NCBI RefSeq assembly: GCF_016808095.1
Contig: NC_068976.1
Coordinates: 21,112,371-21,176,370 of the forward strand
DNA: 64,000 bases
Direction of reading: 5' to 3'
DNA from: Vigna angularis
Lineage: Eukaryota > Streptophyta > Magnoliopsida > Fabales > Fabaceae
The translations under genes were made by a program, and so were the position numbers. Under the pieces are notes generated by a model, which saw only the letters and a program-made list of their open reading frames with translations, was not told the DNA's origin and searched no databases. Each line of letters starts with the position of its first letter. Position 1 is the first letter of the stretch. This document shows positions 33,285-46,600 of this stretch, one piece after another.

Positions 33285-34241
33285 GAGACTTCATTTTGAT
33301 CATTGAACACTATACTTGTAAATTGTTGGAATAAAGTGAGTTGAACATTTTTAATGACTAAAAACAGACAAGAGGAATGTATGAGAAGAAAAAAAATATA
33401 CGAAGGCTTTTATTTCCAATTTTTTTAATTAAAAGTAGTATTTTCAATATAAGTTTACTCATAACTTATATAATTTAAAGGACGATTATATTATTTTTGA
33501 ATAAAAATAAAATAAAAATATTAAATCATATATATCTGTAGGTGCCAAAATGATATATATCATCTACGAGTGTGCATGCAACATTTTTTCTTCTTTTTTT
33601 TTTCTCATATTTGTAATTTTTTTCATAAAAAAAAAGACAAGAAATATTGACGATTATTTTCCTTCTACACCTTTTATCTCTTTTTATCCGAATTATTTCA
33701 AGATGTATAGGTTTCAATTTTCTTTTCAAGTTTTGATTTTTTTTTATACAAATATGTATATGGTTTGTATTCATTTTCTCTTTTCTCTCTTGTATGTAAT
33801 TGCTTCAATAAGTAGAAGTTTTAACTTTTTGTTCAGGTTCTGTTTCTATATATTTTTCCATCACTATTTTTCTACTAGGCACTAATTTTTTGTTATCATA
33901 ATATACTCAATGACATTTACTTCAAAATATTTAACCAGAATTATATCAGCAATTTTCTTTTTTGCGCATATGAGTTTATTATCGTGTGAATTGTCGATTT
34001 CGTTGAACTTTTTATTAATATTTATCCATCTTATCATATCCAATAACATTTAGTAAAATATATAACACGTCCTTTTATTTTGGTGACAAATTTTAAAATA
34101 TTTCATTTTTTACAAAAAAAAAAATATTTATAATGCTATCAAGTGCAATCGGAAGAGTTATTACAATAATTTACAATGCTGTTTCTCCTATAGTAAGGAT
34201 TGAAGAAATTAATATGAGAATGATATTGGAAAGCCACGTGG
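33285..34241. other. AT-rich intergenic DNA
   Basis: No gene is supported. Open frames on both strands at 33526-33885 are poly-Phe/Ile or poly-Lys artefacts of T- and A-rich DNA. The right end is the 3' flank of the P-loop gene. Confidence 0.45.
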
Positions 34242-34820
34242 CTAGATCTCAAGTGGCTTAGCAGCATGAGTGAAGATAAACTCCAACGCAGTGGAGCAGA
34301 TCTCTTCGAAAGGGACATTTGCGGTTGTATCCACGGCTAGCCTCGCCACGTCACCAACGTCGTACTCCGAGCACCCTCCGTACCCTTCCAGAAGCTTCTC
34401 CAGCTCCTCCCACGTCGCCGGCTTGTGTCCGCCCGCGCCGCCGCCTCGCGCCTCCAGTCTCCGGCGCCACTCGCTGTGGTCGGCTGGGCGGCACTCGATG
34501 ATGAGGAGGCGGGCGGAGAGGTCGTTGGCAAGGCGGCGGAGGCGGTCGAGGTGGGCGCGGCGGGAGAGCGGGGAGTCGAGGAGGACGCTGAGGCCGAGGC
34601 GGAGCTGCGTGGAGGCAATCTGGTAGATGACGTCGTATGAGAGGTCGTTGAGGAGTGAGGCGGGTGAGGTTAGCAGCAAGGGTTGGGTGCAGTCTTTGAC
34701 GTCGTCCTTGTCTAACACAGGAATTCCGAGCGATGAGGCTATGGATTCCGCTAACGTGCTTTTCCCGCTTCCTGGGTGCCCTTTCATCGCTATAATCACT
34801 TTCGACTCCATCTTTCCCAT
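34242..34820 (-). CDS. Intronless P-loop kinase-like protein (AAA_33 type)
   Basis: An uninterrupted 192-residue frame. It opens with a hydrophobic strand and Walker A motif, VIIAMKGHPGSGKSTLAESI (GHPGSGKS at 14-21), then DKDDVKD (about 37-43). This is the layout of small nucleotide- or sugar-kinase-like P-loop proteins related to polynucleotide kinase and zeta-type ATPases. A second strand, LRLGLSVLLDSPLSRRAHLD, resembles the phosphoacceptor-side helix region, followed by ARLLIIECRPADHSEWRRRL, as in AAA_33 proteins. A Gly-rich insert (ARGGGAGGHKP) precedes the C-terminal helices. The substrate is unknown. The central 34330-34700 is far richer in GC and CpG than anything nearby, which also creates long antisense frames; the Walker A protein is the credible one. 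MESK at 34811 is an alternative start. Confidence 0.85.
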   Translation of the reverse strand: MGKMESKVIIAMKGHPGSGKSTLAESIASSLGIPVLDKDDVKDCTQPLLLTSPASLLNDLSYDVIYQIASTQLRLGLSVLLDSPLSRRAHLDRLRRLANDLSARLLIIECRPADHSEWRRRLEARGGGAGGHKPATWEELEKLLEGYGGCSEYDVGDVARLAVDTTANVPFEEICSTALEFIFTHAAKPLEI

Positions 34821-37800
34821 TTTCTCCTTCCAAACCCCACCTCTTCAATTCAGTGTTCTTCCTTTTATTTTCACCTTCGCTTTTTTCCAGGTAACTTTCC
34901 CAATTTCAACTCCAATTTATAAATTTTAATATAAATAAATCTCAACAATATCTATAATAGTACTACACTTTAGTTGTCTTTTAATCGATTGTAATCCACA
35001 TCGCAACTGTTAGTTTGAGTATTTGTAATATTTCATGATATTGGTATTTTTTTTAGATATTAATTTGTTATATTCATTAATCATTCTGATAAAAAAAGTC
35101 ATCAATCATATCGTTATGAGTAATATTTACTCATTCAACTAACCTTAGTTGTTTCAACATTTTTTTCTTCTATGAAGTAAATTTCTCAGATTTACGCATG
35201 TCAGGAGCCAGAGGTTATCAACGGTAAATAATTATGATTTACTGTAGGGGTAGGTAGAACGTAATGGATAGAAGTGTGAATTTGATTCACTTCTAAAGAA
35301 GTTTTTTATTAGTCAATCAAATGAATGTATTGAAATATTCTTTAAATCATCGGTTAGGATCAATGCTAATGTAAGTTTGCCTGGATTACAAAATTTTAAT
35401 TAAATTTTAAATATTTGAAATTATAAATTAATTTTTAAATATTATACATTAACTATAAATTCATTTTTATTTAATTTTAAATATTTACAAGAATGTTATA
35501 GTTTAACTTAACTTAGTTTGATTAGATCAATTTAACTTAATTTAAATTCAGTCTAATTTGATATTATTTAGTATGAATTTAAATTTGGTTGATACTTTTT
35601 TAATTTAAAATAATATAATATGATTTGAAATTGATTTGATGTAAATCTAACTTGATTTAGTTTTGTCAACTTGATTTCACTCGTTTTAATGTCGATTTGA
35701 CTTAATTCGACCAAAAATAAGTTATCCTCGACTCAAGCAAATGTTAGTTTGACTCAACTTAATCCAAGGTGAGCTAAATTAATTTTGTTTGATGTTAGCC
35801 CAATTATATTTGACCTAATAATGACTTGACTCAACTTAGTCTAATATGGACAAAACTTTATTAAATTTGTTATGGGCCTGACTTTATTTGTCCTGATGAT
35901 CTAACTTGGCTTGGCATGGGTCCAACTTAACTTGATTCGACTTGATTGGGCTTGAATGTGTTTACTTATCTCACTTTGAGATGTATTTGACTCGCTTTGG
36001 GTTGAGGTGCACCTAACATAACTCAATTTGACACAAACCAAACTCAACTCTATCTAATATGGGTTCAGCTGAACTAAACACGATTAAATCTTAATAACCT
36101 TGGCTTGACTTGGATTTAACCTAACTAGTCTACTTAACTTGGACTTGACCTAACTTTATTTATCATAATCTGAAATCGATTCTTAAAGACCTGCCCATGA
36201 GTTAGTCTGGACCATAAATTTATTTGTTACATTTTAGTTCTATAGATTGTTTTATAAATTTCTTTTTTTTGACCTTATAACCTTTTGATGAGTTAAAGCT
36301 GACAGGTTCACCAATTTTATTGTATTATAATATCATCATGCTCTTGAATGTCACTAAACCTTACAAAGAGTTCATATTGTCCAATTTCAGAGTCCACAGA
36401 TAATTATACTTATAAGAATTTCACCAGCATGAATTAATTTTCTCTCATGTGGAAGATGCATATAACTATATATTTTAAAAACTCACCAAAACGTTTCAAA
36501 TGCGCGCCTAGATGCTTCAAACTCATAATAGAGTTTGTTTCATACCACAAGTCAAACTATTCTTTAGGGTTTTTTCTAAATGTAGAAAAACTTCTTCTTA
36601 ATCCAGTAGAATCGGTTCAAGAACAACGTATGAAAACATGCCTCTTAAGCCTTGATAAGAGACATAATTGAATCTTGAGACATTTGAGACATAAGGACGC
36701 TCCTAAAAGAAAGAGAAAAGAGGAAAGGAATAAAAAAGAATCCCAAATCGAATATTAATTATTCATTTATGAATCTTGAGTTTAGCTATTCATAATATCA
36801 ATTTTTATTATGTAAGATTACAATAATTATTGTAATTATTCATCACCATCAATTTATTATAGTATTTATTTTATTAATATTATTATAAATTACTATTTAT
36901 TGTGCGCTACTTTTTTATGATTATACTGTGTACGTTACTTTTATATTTAAATACATACACTATCAATGTAAATAAAACGATTCAATACCATTTTTTATTT
37001 AAATATTATACACAATTTATCCATTTATTTATTAAGGTTAAATCAATAAAAGCTATGTCTTTACAATATATATAAAAAATGATATAATTTCTATCAAGTT
37101 ATTAAAATTTATTAGTTGCTATAATTTTGAGATTTTAGATAAATATTTAAGCAGAAACAAATAGAATGATACTAAAGCCTAACTAATTTAATTATTACCT
37201 AATTTTAGGTAAATATTTAAGTGACATATAGTTTGAAAGTACATTTAAGTTGACATAATGCAGCTTATATTTTGCGCCCAATATTTATCAGATTCCATAT
37301 ATAAATTATTAAATTTTTTGTTGGTATAAGTCAGCCACCTAATAATAAAACGTGTTGTTTAGGAGTATTCATATTTGTATTCTGAAGTCTAAACTTCAAA
37401 TATGCATTAATTTCAGTGCTAGCAATAACATATCAGAAAACATTGGTTTATGGCACACAGTATATATAATGAGGAGACTTTAGAATAAACTTTATTCGTG
37501 AAAACTTAGTGTGCACACAAAAATAAAATAAAAAGTGAATGGTGACCACTGTTCTTTGATTCACATAATGAGACAATAAATAGCACATACTTTGCTTAAG
37601 CACACCGTCTTGTGCAAGCATGCAAAGGATGAAACTACTTCTGTCCCTTCACAATCCTACTTTTCTTCTTCCAACAGCAACAACAGATTTCCCATTTTCT
37701 GCAACTTTTATGAGTTTTCTGCACTCAAATATTTCCATGTCGTTGCCAATACAGAGACACAGCTCAAACATTTCTCGCTTAATTTAAAAATATTTTAGTA

Positions 37801-38200
37801 CCAGAATTAAATAATAAATGAATTTTAAATGAGAATATTTTGCAAAATTCTTTTCCATAACCATTATTAAATATCATCAACATTTTTATTTATTGAAAAA
37901 AAAAAGTAGAAAAGCCAACACAATAAATGAGATTTAATATAAGAGTATAAGAACAAGAGACGAAGTATACGCAGCTAATAATTGAAATGATTGATGAAAG
38001 GGATTGAAAACTGAGTAGTTACCAGTCAAAAATTATTGTTGTGTTTTTTTTTTCTTTTTGTTAATTATTTATTTAAAAGAAAAATAAGAAAAAATAAGAA
38101 ATGCATAAAAGACGCGGGTGCCAACCCAACCATAATATTTCTTCCTATCTCTGCCATCTTCTTCCTCGGCCTCACTTCTTCCAATCCCAATCCAATCCGA
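34821..38200. other. Intergenic DNA with a quasi-periodic tract
   Basis: No gene is supported. 35480-36190 is a striking tract of recurring AACTTGACTT / CTTGATTTGA words, described separately. 36200-38000 is AT-rich with short motif-free frames. Confidence 0.45.
35480..36190. repeat. Quasi-periodic tract of TTGACTTAACTTGA-like words
   Basis: About 700 bp in which words such as AACTTGACT, ACTTGATTT, TTAACTTGA and CTAACTTGG recur every 10-25 bases, with C's spaced mostly on one strand (plus-strand GACTT/AACTT far outnumber AAGTC/AAGTT). No unit is exact and no reading frame persists. It may be a decayed minisatellite or a retroelement LTR-type tract. Confidence 0.45.
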
Positions 38201-38388
38201 TTCCGATTCCGATTCAACATGTTAGGGTTTTCAATGTTCCAGATTTTCCCTTCCTTTTCTTCAATCACCACTGCACACGCAACGTGATTCCACCGCCTTC
38301 GCCACTCTCACCTCTCACACACACACACACCAACCAACTGATCGCATTTCTCCCCTACGCCCGATTCCCGCCTGTCCCCTCTTCTTCG

Positions 38389-39590
38389 GTACTTTACTTC
38401 CTTCTCTCCTCTCTTCAATGCTGCTAAAGCTTAAACGATTCGGTTATCGTTATCGTTATTTTTTTTTTAAAGCTCTTGACGAGGTTTTACTCTGAAGTTT
38501 TATGAAATGTTTTTCTTTTTGTTTTTATTCTTTCGTCGCTGAGCTTACTTGTAGCTGGTGCTTTCAAATCTCACTTGATCAAGTGGTTACAATTAATATG
38601 AACCGTTGGGTGCTGTTTTTTATGTGAAATTAGAACCCTATCTGAATTTCGTTTTCTTGAACTTCAATTATTAGATGATTTAAGACTTTTCACCTTTTTT
38701 TTTGTTTGACAGTGTCTTCTGTCAGCTCTGCACTGATTTTAGAAGTTACTGACACTCAGAGAATAGTAACTTATTTGATTTTCTTGCGAATGATATTTAT
38801 AGTGGTAACTGGTTAGGCTTGGTATTAATGAATAAACCGTTTATCAGTGATGCTTAGGTTGAAGAGTGTTTATACCTGGTATGTCAATTTTCTCCTACCC
38901 TCTCCGGATGGATGATTTATTTCCTGTAAATATTAATAATTGAACTTCACGCATGTTGGTTTGGTTGGTAGATCTGCGATAATGTTGTTTGTTGTTATTT
39001 ACATTGCTGGATAGCAACGTTTGGAAATTGGAACAGACCTTTGAGTGTTTCGGGTGAAATTTGGGTATGTACATGGGATATGGAGCATTTCTTGCCTTCT
39101 TGATTGATTTAATAGGTTTTGGATGGAGTAAAAGAAGAGTGTTGTGGCAATGTGTTTTATATGCAAACAACTTTCTTGCTTTCCGATTCTGAACGTTTGG
39201 ATTTTCCGTTGGATTTGCTTACCTTGTTAGAGTTGATTTGGTATAAGATTGCTTTCACTGAGATATTAGCACACTTATATTTAATTTTGGATGTCGACTA
39301 TCCTTTTCTGCAAGGAGGATGCCCATCCTCCATTTTCCTCCTATTTCTTCATTCCTAATGTGATTATATTCTAGCTTTCGTCCATATGAAAGTTTTGATC
39401 AGTTATCTCTTTGGCACACCATAGACAAATTCTTAATTGGTTAAGTTTCTTTCTCTTGATTTGTGTGACTTATGTGATAGTTATCCTTAACTCTCTAGTC
39501 ATTTTCACAGGCAAAACAAATTAGGACTCATCATTGGCTTTTAAATTTTGCAACATCTTGTGTTCAAACTTGTTTTTGTTCATAAAACAG
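38389..39590 (+). other. Probable leader intron of the TLC-domain gene
   Basis: A C/T-rich leader exon (about 38230-38388) with a CA run ends TCTTCG before GTACTT. The next AG is at 39589-39590 after TTCATAAAACAG, giving a 1.2-kb intron in the 5' untranslated region ahead of the ATG at 39660. Long leader introns are common in plant genes. No transcript evidence is available here. Confidence 0.45.
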
Positions 39591-39659
39591 GGTACAGGAG
39601 TAAAGGCAGAAAGCTCATAAGATCTTCAAAAGATTTCCCATTCAAGGGGTAGTGTTGCA

Positions 39660-42501
39660 ATGTTGGCTTCTAATGAAATGATGAAATTCAAATCTTACCA
39701 GAATCGGGCTAATTTATTTGTGAAGGAATATTTGTTAGCAGACCCTCTGATTCCATACACTTCTATTATCGGTGGCGTTTTTGCTTGCAAGATGGTATGG
39801 TGTAATAAATTATATTCTCATTCTATTTTCTAAAGTATTTCACTTGACTTGAGCTTTTATGGTTACTTTTATATATCTTTATTTTTCATTTATCTTTAAA
39901 TATTTCCCTGTTTTTCCAGGTCTATGATCTGACTCAGCTGTTTAGCACTGTTCACTTTAAGAGCTATTCCAGTCTCACTAGAATCCAACGCGTTGAGTGG
40001 AATAATCGGTGAGTGGATATTTCCATTTCATGGAATGATCGTATTTAGTTTATGACGAAGATATATTTATGATTTTTTTCCTATTATTTGTGCAGTTCTA
40101 TGTCAACAATTCATGCTATTTTCGTAACAACTATGTCATTATACTTCGTGTTTTGCTCCAATCTATTTTCTGACGACGAGTTTTCTGAACTTGTTACATT
40201 ACGAAGCTCTTCATTGTCTACATTTGCTCTGGGGGTAAGAATGATGTGGACCCTTGCCAATTTTGTTTGCCTTTACTTTTCCTCTTTGTAATTTATATCT
40301 GCCCGTCACCATTATCTATGATAAACAATCACTTATAATTGTTTTACTTCACTGTTGAGGGCATATCAATTGGATAAAGGAATGGATCATGGAGTTGAAT
40401 TGTACGCTAACTACGGTTATATATTATGTCATCTTGTTTAGTGGCCTGATACCATTTTCTGATATTAACACGAGTGGCGTGATGTAGAGGAGTTCCAAAA
40501 GAAGTATGAGATAATATACTTTAGATGAGTCTGAATCACTAAATATAATGTAAGTTAAGTCTGAATCACTAGACATACTGGTCTTAAATTTGGAGGACAC
40601 CCATGTGTTGTTACAAAGTCAAGACAGACAAGAGGAATATACTGCCAGGGTAAAGAAAAATAATATTTTAAGTAAATTGTTGATGAGTAAGTATATGTGC
40701 CTTCTGCTTCTGCTGCATGAAACATGCTGCTTGATTTTCATAATTAATTTTTCTGCTGAAGAAAGAAAAGAAAGATCGTCCCATATGTTTTTATTATGCA
40801 TATCTGCCAATTCCATTTTAGTCAGTAATGCTTTCTATATGTTGCTAGTAACAATTTACGTCAAATCTGGACTTTTTATTGCATTGATTTTCCTGATACA
40901 TCCAATGGTAACACAGAAAATTATGTTTATAGATCATATTATGATCTGCAAGACATTTTTATTTATATCTGGTTATGAAATTTGCGTGTTTGTTTCAATT
41001 TTATTGTAACAGGTATCTGTCGGTTACTTCATCGCTGACCTTGGGATGATATTTTGGTTTTTTCCTTCTCTTGGTGGATATGAGTATGTAAGGATCATAT
41101 CCTTTGATTTGCATGAGTTAAACCAACTTATTCATCTGAACTCTATTCAATTTTGAGATATTCCACTTCATAGGAACCCAGCTGAAGATGATTATGGCAG
41201 GAGTTTGGTTTCCTTCCTTTTTCACCTTCTTTGGTTGTGGGTCTGGATTAACATTACTTTATGCTGACATTGATTCAGGTGATTCATCATTTGCTTTCTT
41301 TAGTAGCAGTAGCCTATTCAATGTTGAGTGGAGAGGGTCAGCTATACACATACATGGTCCTGATCTCTGAGACAACAACTCCTGGGATAAATTTGAGATG
41401 GTAATCTACCTCTTAAATGTTGCAGTATATGTCATGTAATTGATTTATTTATGCATATATTGTGTTTGTGAAGGTATCTTGATGCAGCTGGAATGAAGAA
41501 GTCGAAAGCTTATATCATCAATGGAGTTGTAATATTCATTGCTTGGATGGTGGGTCAAGTCATCACAGCTTGAAATATATTTACGTCACTCTTTTTTTGT
41601 GTATTTGTGGAATCATTCTGAATTGCCTGTCAGGTTGAGTACATATAATCTCATCCTGGCATCTTGGACATACTTGCTGAAATGGTCTTTGTGCAGGTTG
41701 CCAGAATACTTTTGTTCGTATACATGTTTTACCATGTCTACTTGCACTTCGATCAGGTAATAACTACTGACGTAATGAATTTCAGAAATTTTCTGGTATT
41801 TGTGCTGCTTTGCAACAATCAGATCATAATATTGAATTTTTGGCCTTTTAAGATTAATAATGTTATGTTGCCCTACAAGATCACTTTCTGAACATGTATA
41901 ACGTGTGTGTTGAATTGGGAGGGTGAGGTGAGTTTGTGGGTGCAAGGATCAGCATTTAGTGTGGGAGTCTCTTTCAGTTTACACTAGCACGTACATACCA
42001 TTACCTCCATAAGATGGAATTGGTAGAACTTGTTCCAACAAATTTACAATTTGACTCCATGTTTGGCAAGCCAATTTTTGTGGCAGTAGATCCATCATGT
42101 GAACAACTTAGTCATGAATGTTCTTCCCATTAGATAGTTGGAAATTCACCCATACGTGATAGGGATTAGAGAGTGCTTTGTTGTGAGATGAGATCATGAC
42201 TCTTGCATTTACATGCATTGTCAAGATGAATGGGGTAATCTTTTTAGCTTTTGTAATAAATGCTATAGTCTTGCTTGCATGGGAATCATAAACATGTTCC
42301 TTCAAATTTCTGGTCAAGCAAAGTTTATCTTATAAAGCTTAGGATCTCACGTCATACAATTATTCAAAACAGGTTGAGCAGATGCAGTCGTTTGGACAAG
42401 TGTTAGTTATTGTTGTGCCGCTGGTGCTATCAATTATGAACTTGGTTTGGTTTTCAAAAATCATCAAAGGATTGAGAAAGACTTTGGCAAAGAGACAGTG
42501 A
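39660..42501 (+). CDS. TLC-domain (TRAM/LAG1/CLN8) multi-pass membrane protein
   Basis: TLC-domain proteins span ER-type membranes and act in or sense lipid metabolism; this plant subgroup (TMEM56/TLCD4-like) has no firm reaction. Eight coding exons: 39660-39794, 39920-40008, 40096-40234, 41013-41087, 41279-41400, 41474-41549, 41697-41756 and 42373-42501. Phases agree and give 274 residues. Visible parts: LIPYTSIIGGVFACKM (first membrane segment), SLTRIQRVEWNNR, the YFIADLGMIFWFFPSLGG segment, the conserved HH pair (149-150) in VIHHLLSLVAVAYSML, TTPGINLRWYLDAAGMKKSK, a VARILLFVYMFYHVYLHFDQ helix, and a final hydrophobic helix with a basic tail ending KTLAKRQ. The basic C-terminus would suit ER retention (inference). 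The gene looks intact. Confidence 0.92.
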
Positions 42502-43672
42502 ATGTTTGTACTTAGTGATATTTTAGGAAAATGAATACATGTCAATGATGTGTAGTGAAAGATGTAAGAGAACAGAAACAGTTGAAAGTGTTTGGGTCCC
42601 CTGTGATCCGAACTTGTATAAATATAATCATTCTGCCTTTTTTTCCCAATTAATGTACATTTATTGGTTTAATTTTAATTATATTGTTAAATGCGATGTA
42701 TTTTATTTCAATTAATTTGGCAGGCGTGTTTCTAACCTGTCATTTCGGTCCATCTTCTCATATGAGTTTTATTAATTTTTTCGTGTTACGTAAACAGTAG
42801 GAGTACTTGTATGACATTTTTATAAATAATTTTTAAAGAAGAAAATAAAATAATAAAATAATCTTTTAACGAGTTAAAGTTAATTTATAAAAATCTTATT
42901 GTGTGAACTATTTTTTTTATGGTATTTCATGTTAATTTTTTCAAAATCATAATATTTGGATTTATAAGTAGTAATAAGAAGTGCGGTTGGTTTTATTGTC
43001 TTTTTGATAAAATGAACTTTACACTTGATTATAGGAATTTTTTGGTAAATTTCTGATTTAATGAAAATGTTTCCTCAGAAATGAATTTTTATTTTATGGA
43101 ATGGATTTCAAAATCTTATGTACTTATTTAAACAATTATTTCCAAACATGAATTGCATAGTTTTACTTTTCTGTTACCTATTAAACACATACTCTTTGAA
43201 AAAAAAAAGTATTTACAAGGAATAAAGGTAATTGAGACTTTATGAAATTATCATTCATTTACAATGTGTGACAACTCCTAGAAAAGAATTACGAATAAGA
43301 AATGAGTGAAAAGTGATAAATTATATGATCATGGTGTTAAAGAAGAAAAGGCATAATGCAAGTGAATGAATTTCAATAAACCCTAGGGCTTGATGCAAAT
43401 GAAGAATAAAGTTGCCCCAGCTCTGCCCGATGAATCATACTGTTAGATTTTTTTTCGCCAATTAATAATCATGGTTTAGATTCTGGTAACATAATGACTA
43501 TAATTATTATACAGAAGAAGAAAGATAACCTTTTTATTAAGGCTAACAAGACTAGCTAACTTGTAATAAAGAATATAATAATCAACTAAGTTATCAACCT
43601 AAATTGTTAACAGTAATTAACTAGTGTGTTCGCACCTGTATAATGAAGTAAATAAAATTAGAATTGACATAT
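42502..43672. other. Intergenic DNA between convergent TLC and GARP genes
   Basis: The two neighbouring genes end toward each other here, so both 3' untranslated regions fall in this stretch. The sequence is AT-rich and no gene is supported. Confidence 0.45.
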
Positions 43673-46600
43673 TCATATTGCTAGGTCTAAGTTAATATAA
43701 GTATTTCCAAAGGAAGGTGTATAACTAGAATCGATAGAATGATTAGGTGGTGCAGTTGATGAGGAAAAATGCATCATGTCTTTGCTATTCTCACTTTTCA
43801 TCATAGAAATTAGTGGTGTGCTGAAGGAAAATAATAGATTAGGAACATTTTCTTCTTCATTTGACCCATCATCTCTAACCAACCATGAAGTTGACTCAGC
43901 TTCGTGCAATATTTTTACCAATATATAAAATATATCAATAATATTCATTTTATCAACATCTCCTTTTCTTTTCAACAGTATGCTAAATATTTTACCTAAT
44001 AATTGTTGGAAGTTTCACATCGGTTAGAGATAAAGATATTTCATAGTTTATAAGTGGGTGTAAACCTTACCCTACAAATCGGTTTTGTGAGGTTGAGTTA
44101 AACTTAAAGTTTACCTCTAACATGATATCAGAGTCATAGTTAAAGCAGTCTAAATGAAAATTATTATCCCTGTCGAAATGTTTAGTATTAAAATTTTAAT
44201 ATATACGCATAAAAAAAAATGCTTGCAGATGAAGAACAGTGGATTGCTTAATTGTGAAGACAAGAACATAGGTTTTCGAGACATTACATGATGTTTTTTT
44301 TCTTCATATAATTAAAAGTCGTAAAATATTAGGGAGATGGAAAGTGATATAATACCTGGTTTAGATCATAATCAGTTTCTTCGTTGCTTTGTGAAAGTCC
44401 TTTTTTGTTGTCTAAGAGCTGAAGTTCCACCTTCTTCATTATTCTGTGCTTTCATATTTTTGTAAAAAGATATGAAAATGGTATTAAATTCATAATATGA
44501 TAAAATCAACTTTTTCATAAAACTCATTTTTAAAAGACCAATAAATTATATATATATATATATATATGATCCAATAATATTCAATGACATGTATTTACTT
44601 TTTTAAATTGACGATAAAGAATTAATAACATTTTAATTTTCATATATGTTTATGAATTTTTAATTCATTTGCTAGTTTTTTAATATATGTAGGTGGATTT
44701 TTTAGTCATGTATATGTTTATGGTTAAGACACTACAATCTCTTGTTTCTCAATGTTAAGAGGATTGAGAAATTATTAAGTAATTCAATTATGGTTTCATT
44801 CATATTCACTGTTTTTTTTAATTTTATTTTAGGGATCAAATTCAATAATACTCAATTACGTAATATGTAAAAGATATAATTGAATGATAGTAATTTTGGA
44901 TAGTTCGATCATTTCTCTAAAAAGAAAATTTAAATCACTAGATGTTTTACTGATGATATTAGATATATATACTTTAATGATTTAGATATATAAATTATGT
45001 CTAAAAGGTAGTTGAAAAGAAGAAATTAAAGTTGTCCCAATCTTGAAAAGAAAAATTCAACATACTCATAAGCAAAAATGTTTTGAAAATACCTTTGGGT
45101 TGGACAAATGGAGCATACTTTGAAATCCTTTACATTTCCTTCCATCAACTCATCTGCACATTTCTTGGCATAGCCTTTCATGTTTCTGTACATCTAATTA
45201 ACAAAACCCATTTCTCTTCAATGTAAGCATACCACACTATTCAAATTAATATGTTCTTAATTCATACTTAACAAAATAATCAAGTTTACGTACTCATTTT
45301 ATCAAGAAAATAAAATATTTTTAAATATCAATTTTAATATTAGATATTTAATATTGTGTCATATATATTAATATTAAACTATTATGTAAGAAAAACTTAT
45401 GCGAGACTAGGTTAGTGTAGTATGTGTTCAACAGATAAAATTAATTTAAAATATATAAGTGGTTTCATAAATTAGTTTTTGTGAAATTAAATTAAATTTA
45501 AAAGTTATTTCTCTAAAATATAATACCATAACTAAGAAAATATCTAAATTAAGGAAAAACAAGTGAATATAATAGTATTTTAATCGATGTAGTGTTATCC
45601 GTGAAATATGGTGTAGTTACATTTTTTTCATATAGATTGATTCGTCTTTTTTGTAATATAAATTTTTATTTATCTTTGTGTAACAATATGTAATGCTGAA
45701 TTTATGATAAAATGTTATTAAAGTGATATACTATTACAATCCTTAATTACCACATATAAGGGTTGAAGTAGTACTTATTTATAAATATGTAGTTGTTTTT
45801 TAGTTACAAGACTAGCAAAATTTATTACATTGTTTAGAAATTTGTCCTTTCTTTAAATCTTTCATCATTTTCACATAATAACATAGTTTAAAAATTGCAC
45901 TAATAGATTGTGGTGGTTTACATAAAGGGAAATTTCTGAAAAACTCAAGTATATTTATGCCTGCACTGTGCAGTGCCTTAAGAAGTTTTCCATGAAATAT
46001 GGTCATTATTTGAAAGAAGGCACTGTATGCTTTCTGATTTTGTTTTTCAGCAATAATTGAACTAACTTTCAAACTATTTGGTCTAACTCATTTATTGAGC
46101 CATTTAATGTAAAAGGAAAAGAGGTGACAGAGATGTGATGACCTAATTAATTGAGGACTAGAAAAAGCCCTAGAACAATATATCATATCAGGAATTAATG
46201 TTTTTCATAGATATCTCTTCACGTTCCATAAACTATATTTTTTCCCAAAGTGAATAAATAAATTTGTGCTGAATTTACCTAATATATAAAAATATATATT
46301 TATTTTTTTAAAATGAATTTTAAATTTAATCTATATGAAATTTTTAACCTATGTCAGAGATAGATTTATCATGCGAAACTAAACATGATAACTATGTAAT
46401 AACGGTTAATATGATAAACTTAGAAAAACAAATCTCAGTCATAAATGTCTGTTCATGACTCTTATACCATGAAGGTAATACTAAACCTAACTTAACCGTT
46501 TATATATATATATATATATATATAGACAGAAATACCTGAAGATGGCTTTTGATGTGAGCGATCTTGAGCCCTCTCACATGCATCTGCTGCAGAATTCTCT

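Noticed and set aside
34337..34848. Several long frames on both strands over the P-loop gene (Arg/Ser/Pro-rich)
   Set aside because: They are by-products of high GC content. Only the frame with the Walker A motif and sensible strand-helix order is credible.
40590..41009. A 139-codon plus-strand frame between TLC exons
   Set aside because: It lies in an intron bounded by good splice sites, has no family motif, and its hydrophobicity reflects T-rich DNA.
45812..46072. An 86-codon minus-strand frame inside a GARP-gene intron
   Set aside because: No recognisable domain, no splice signals joining it to the GARP exons, and the flanking exons join in phase without it.
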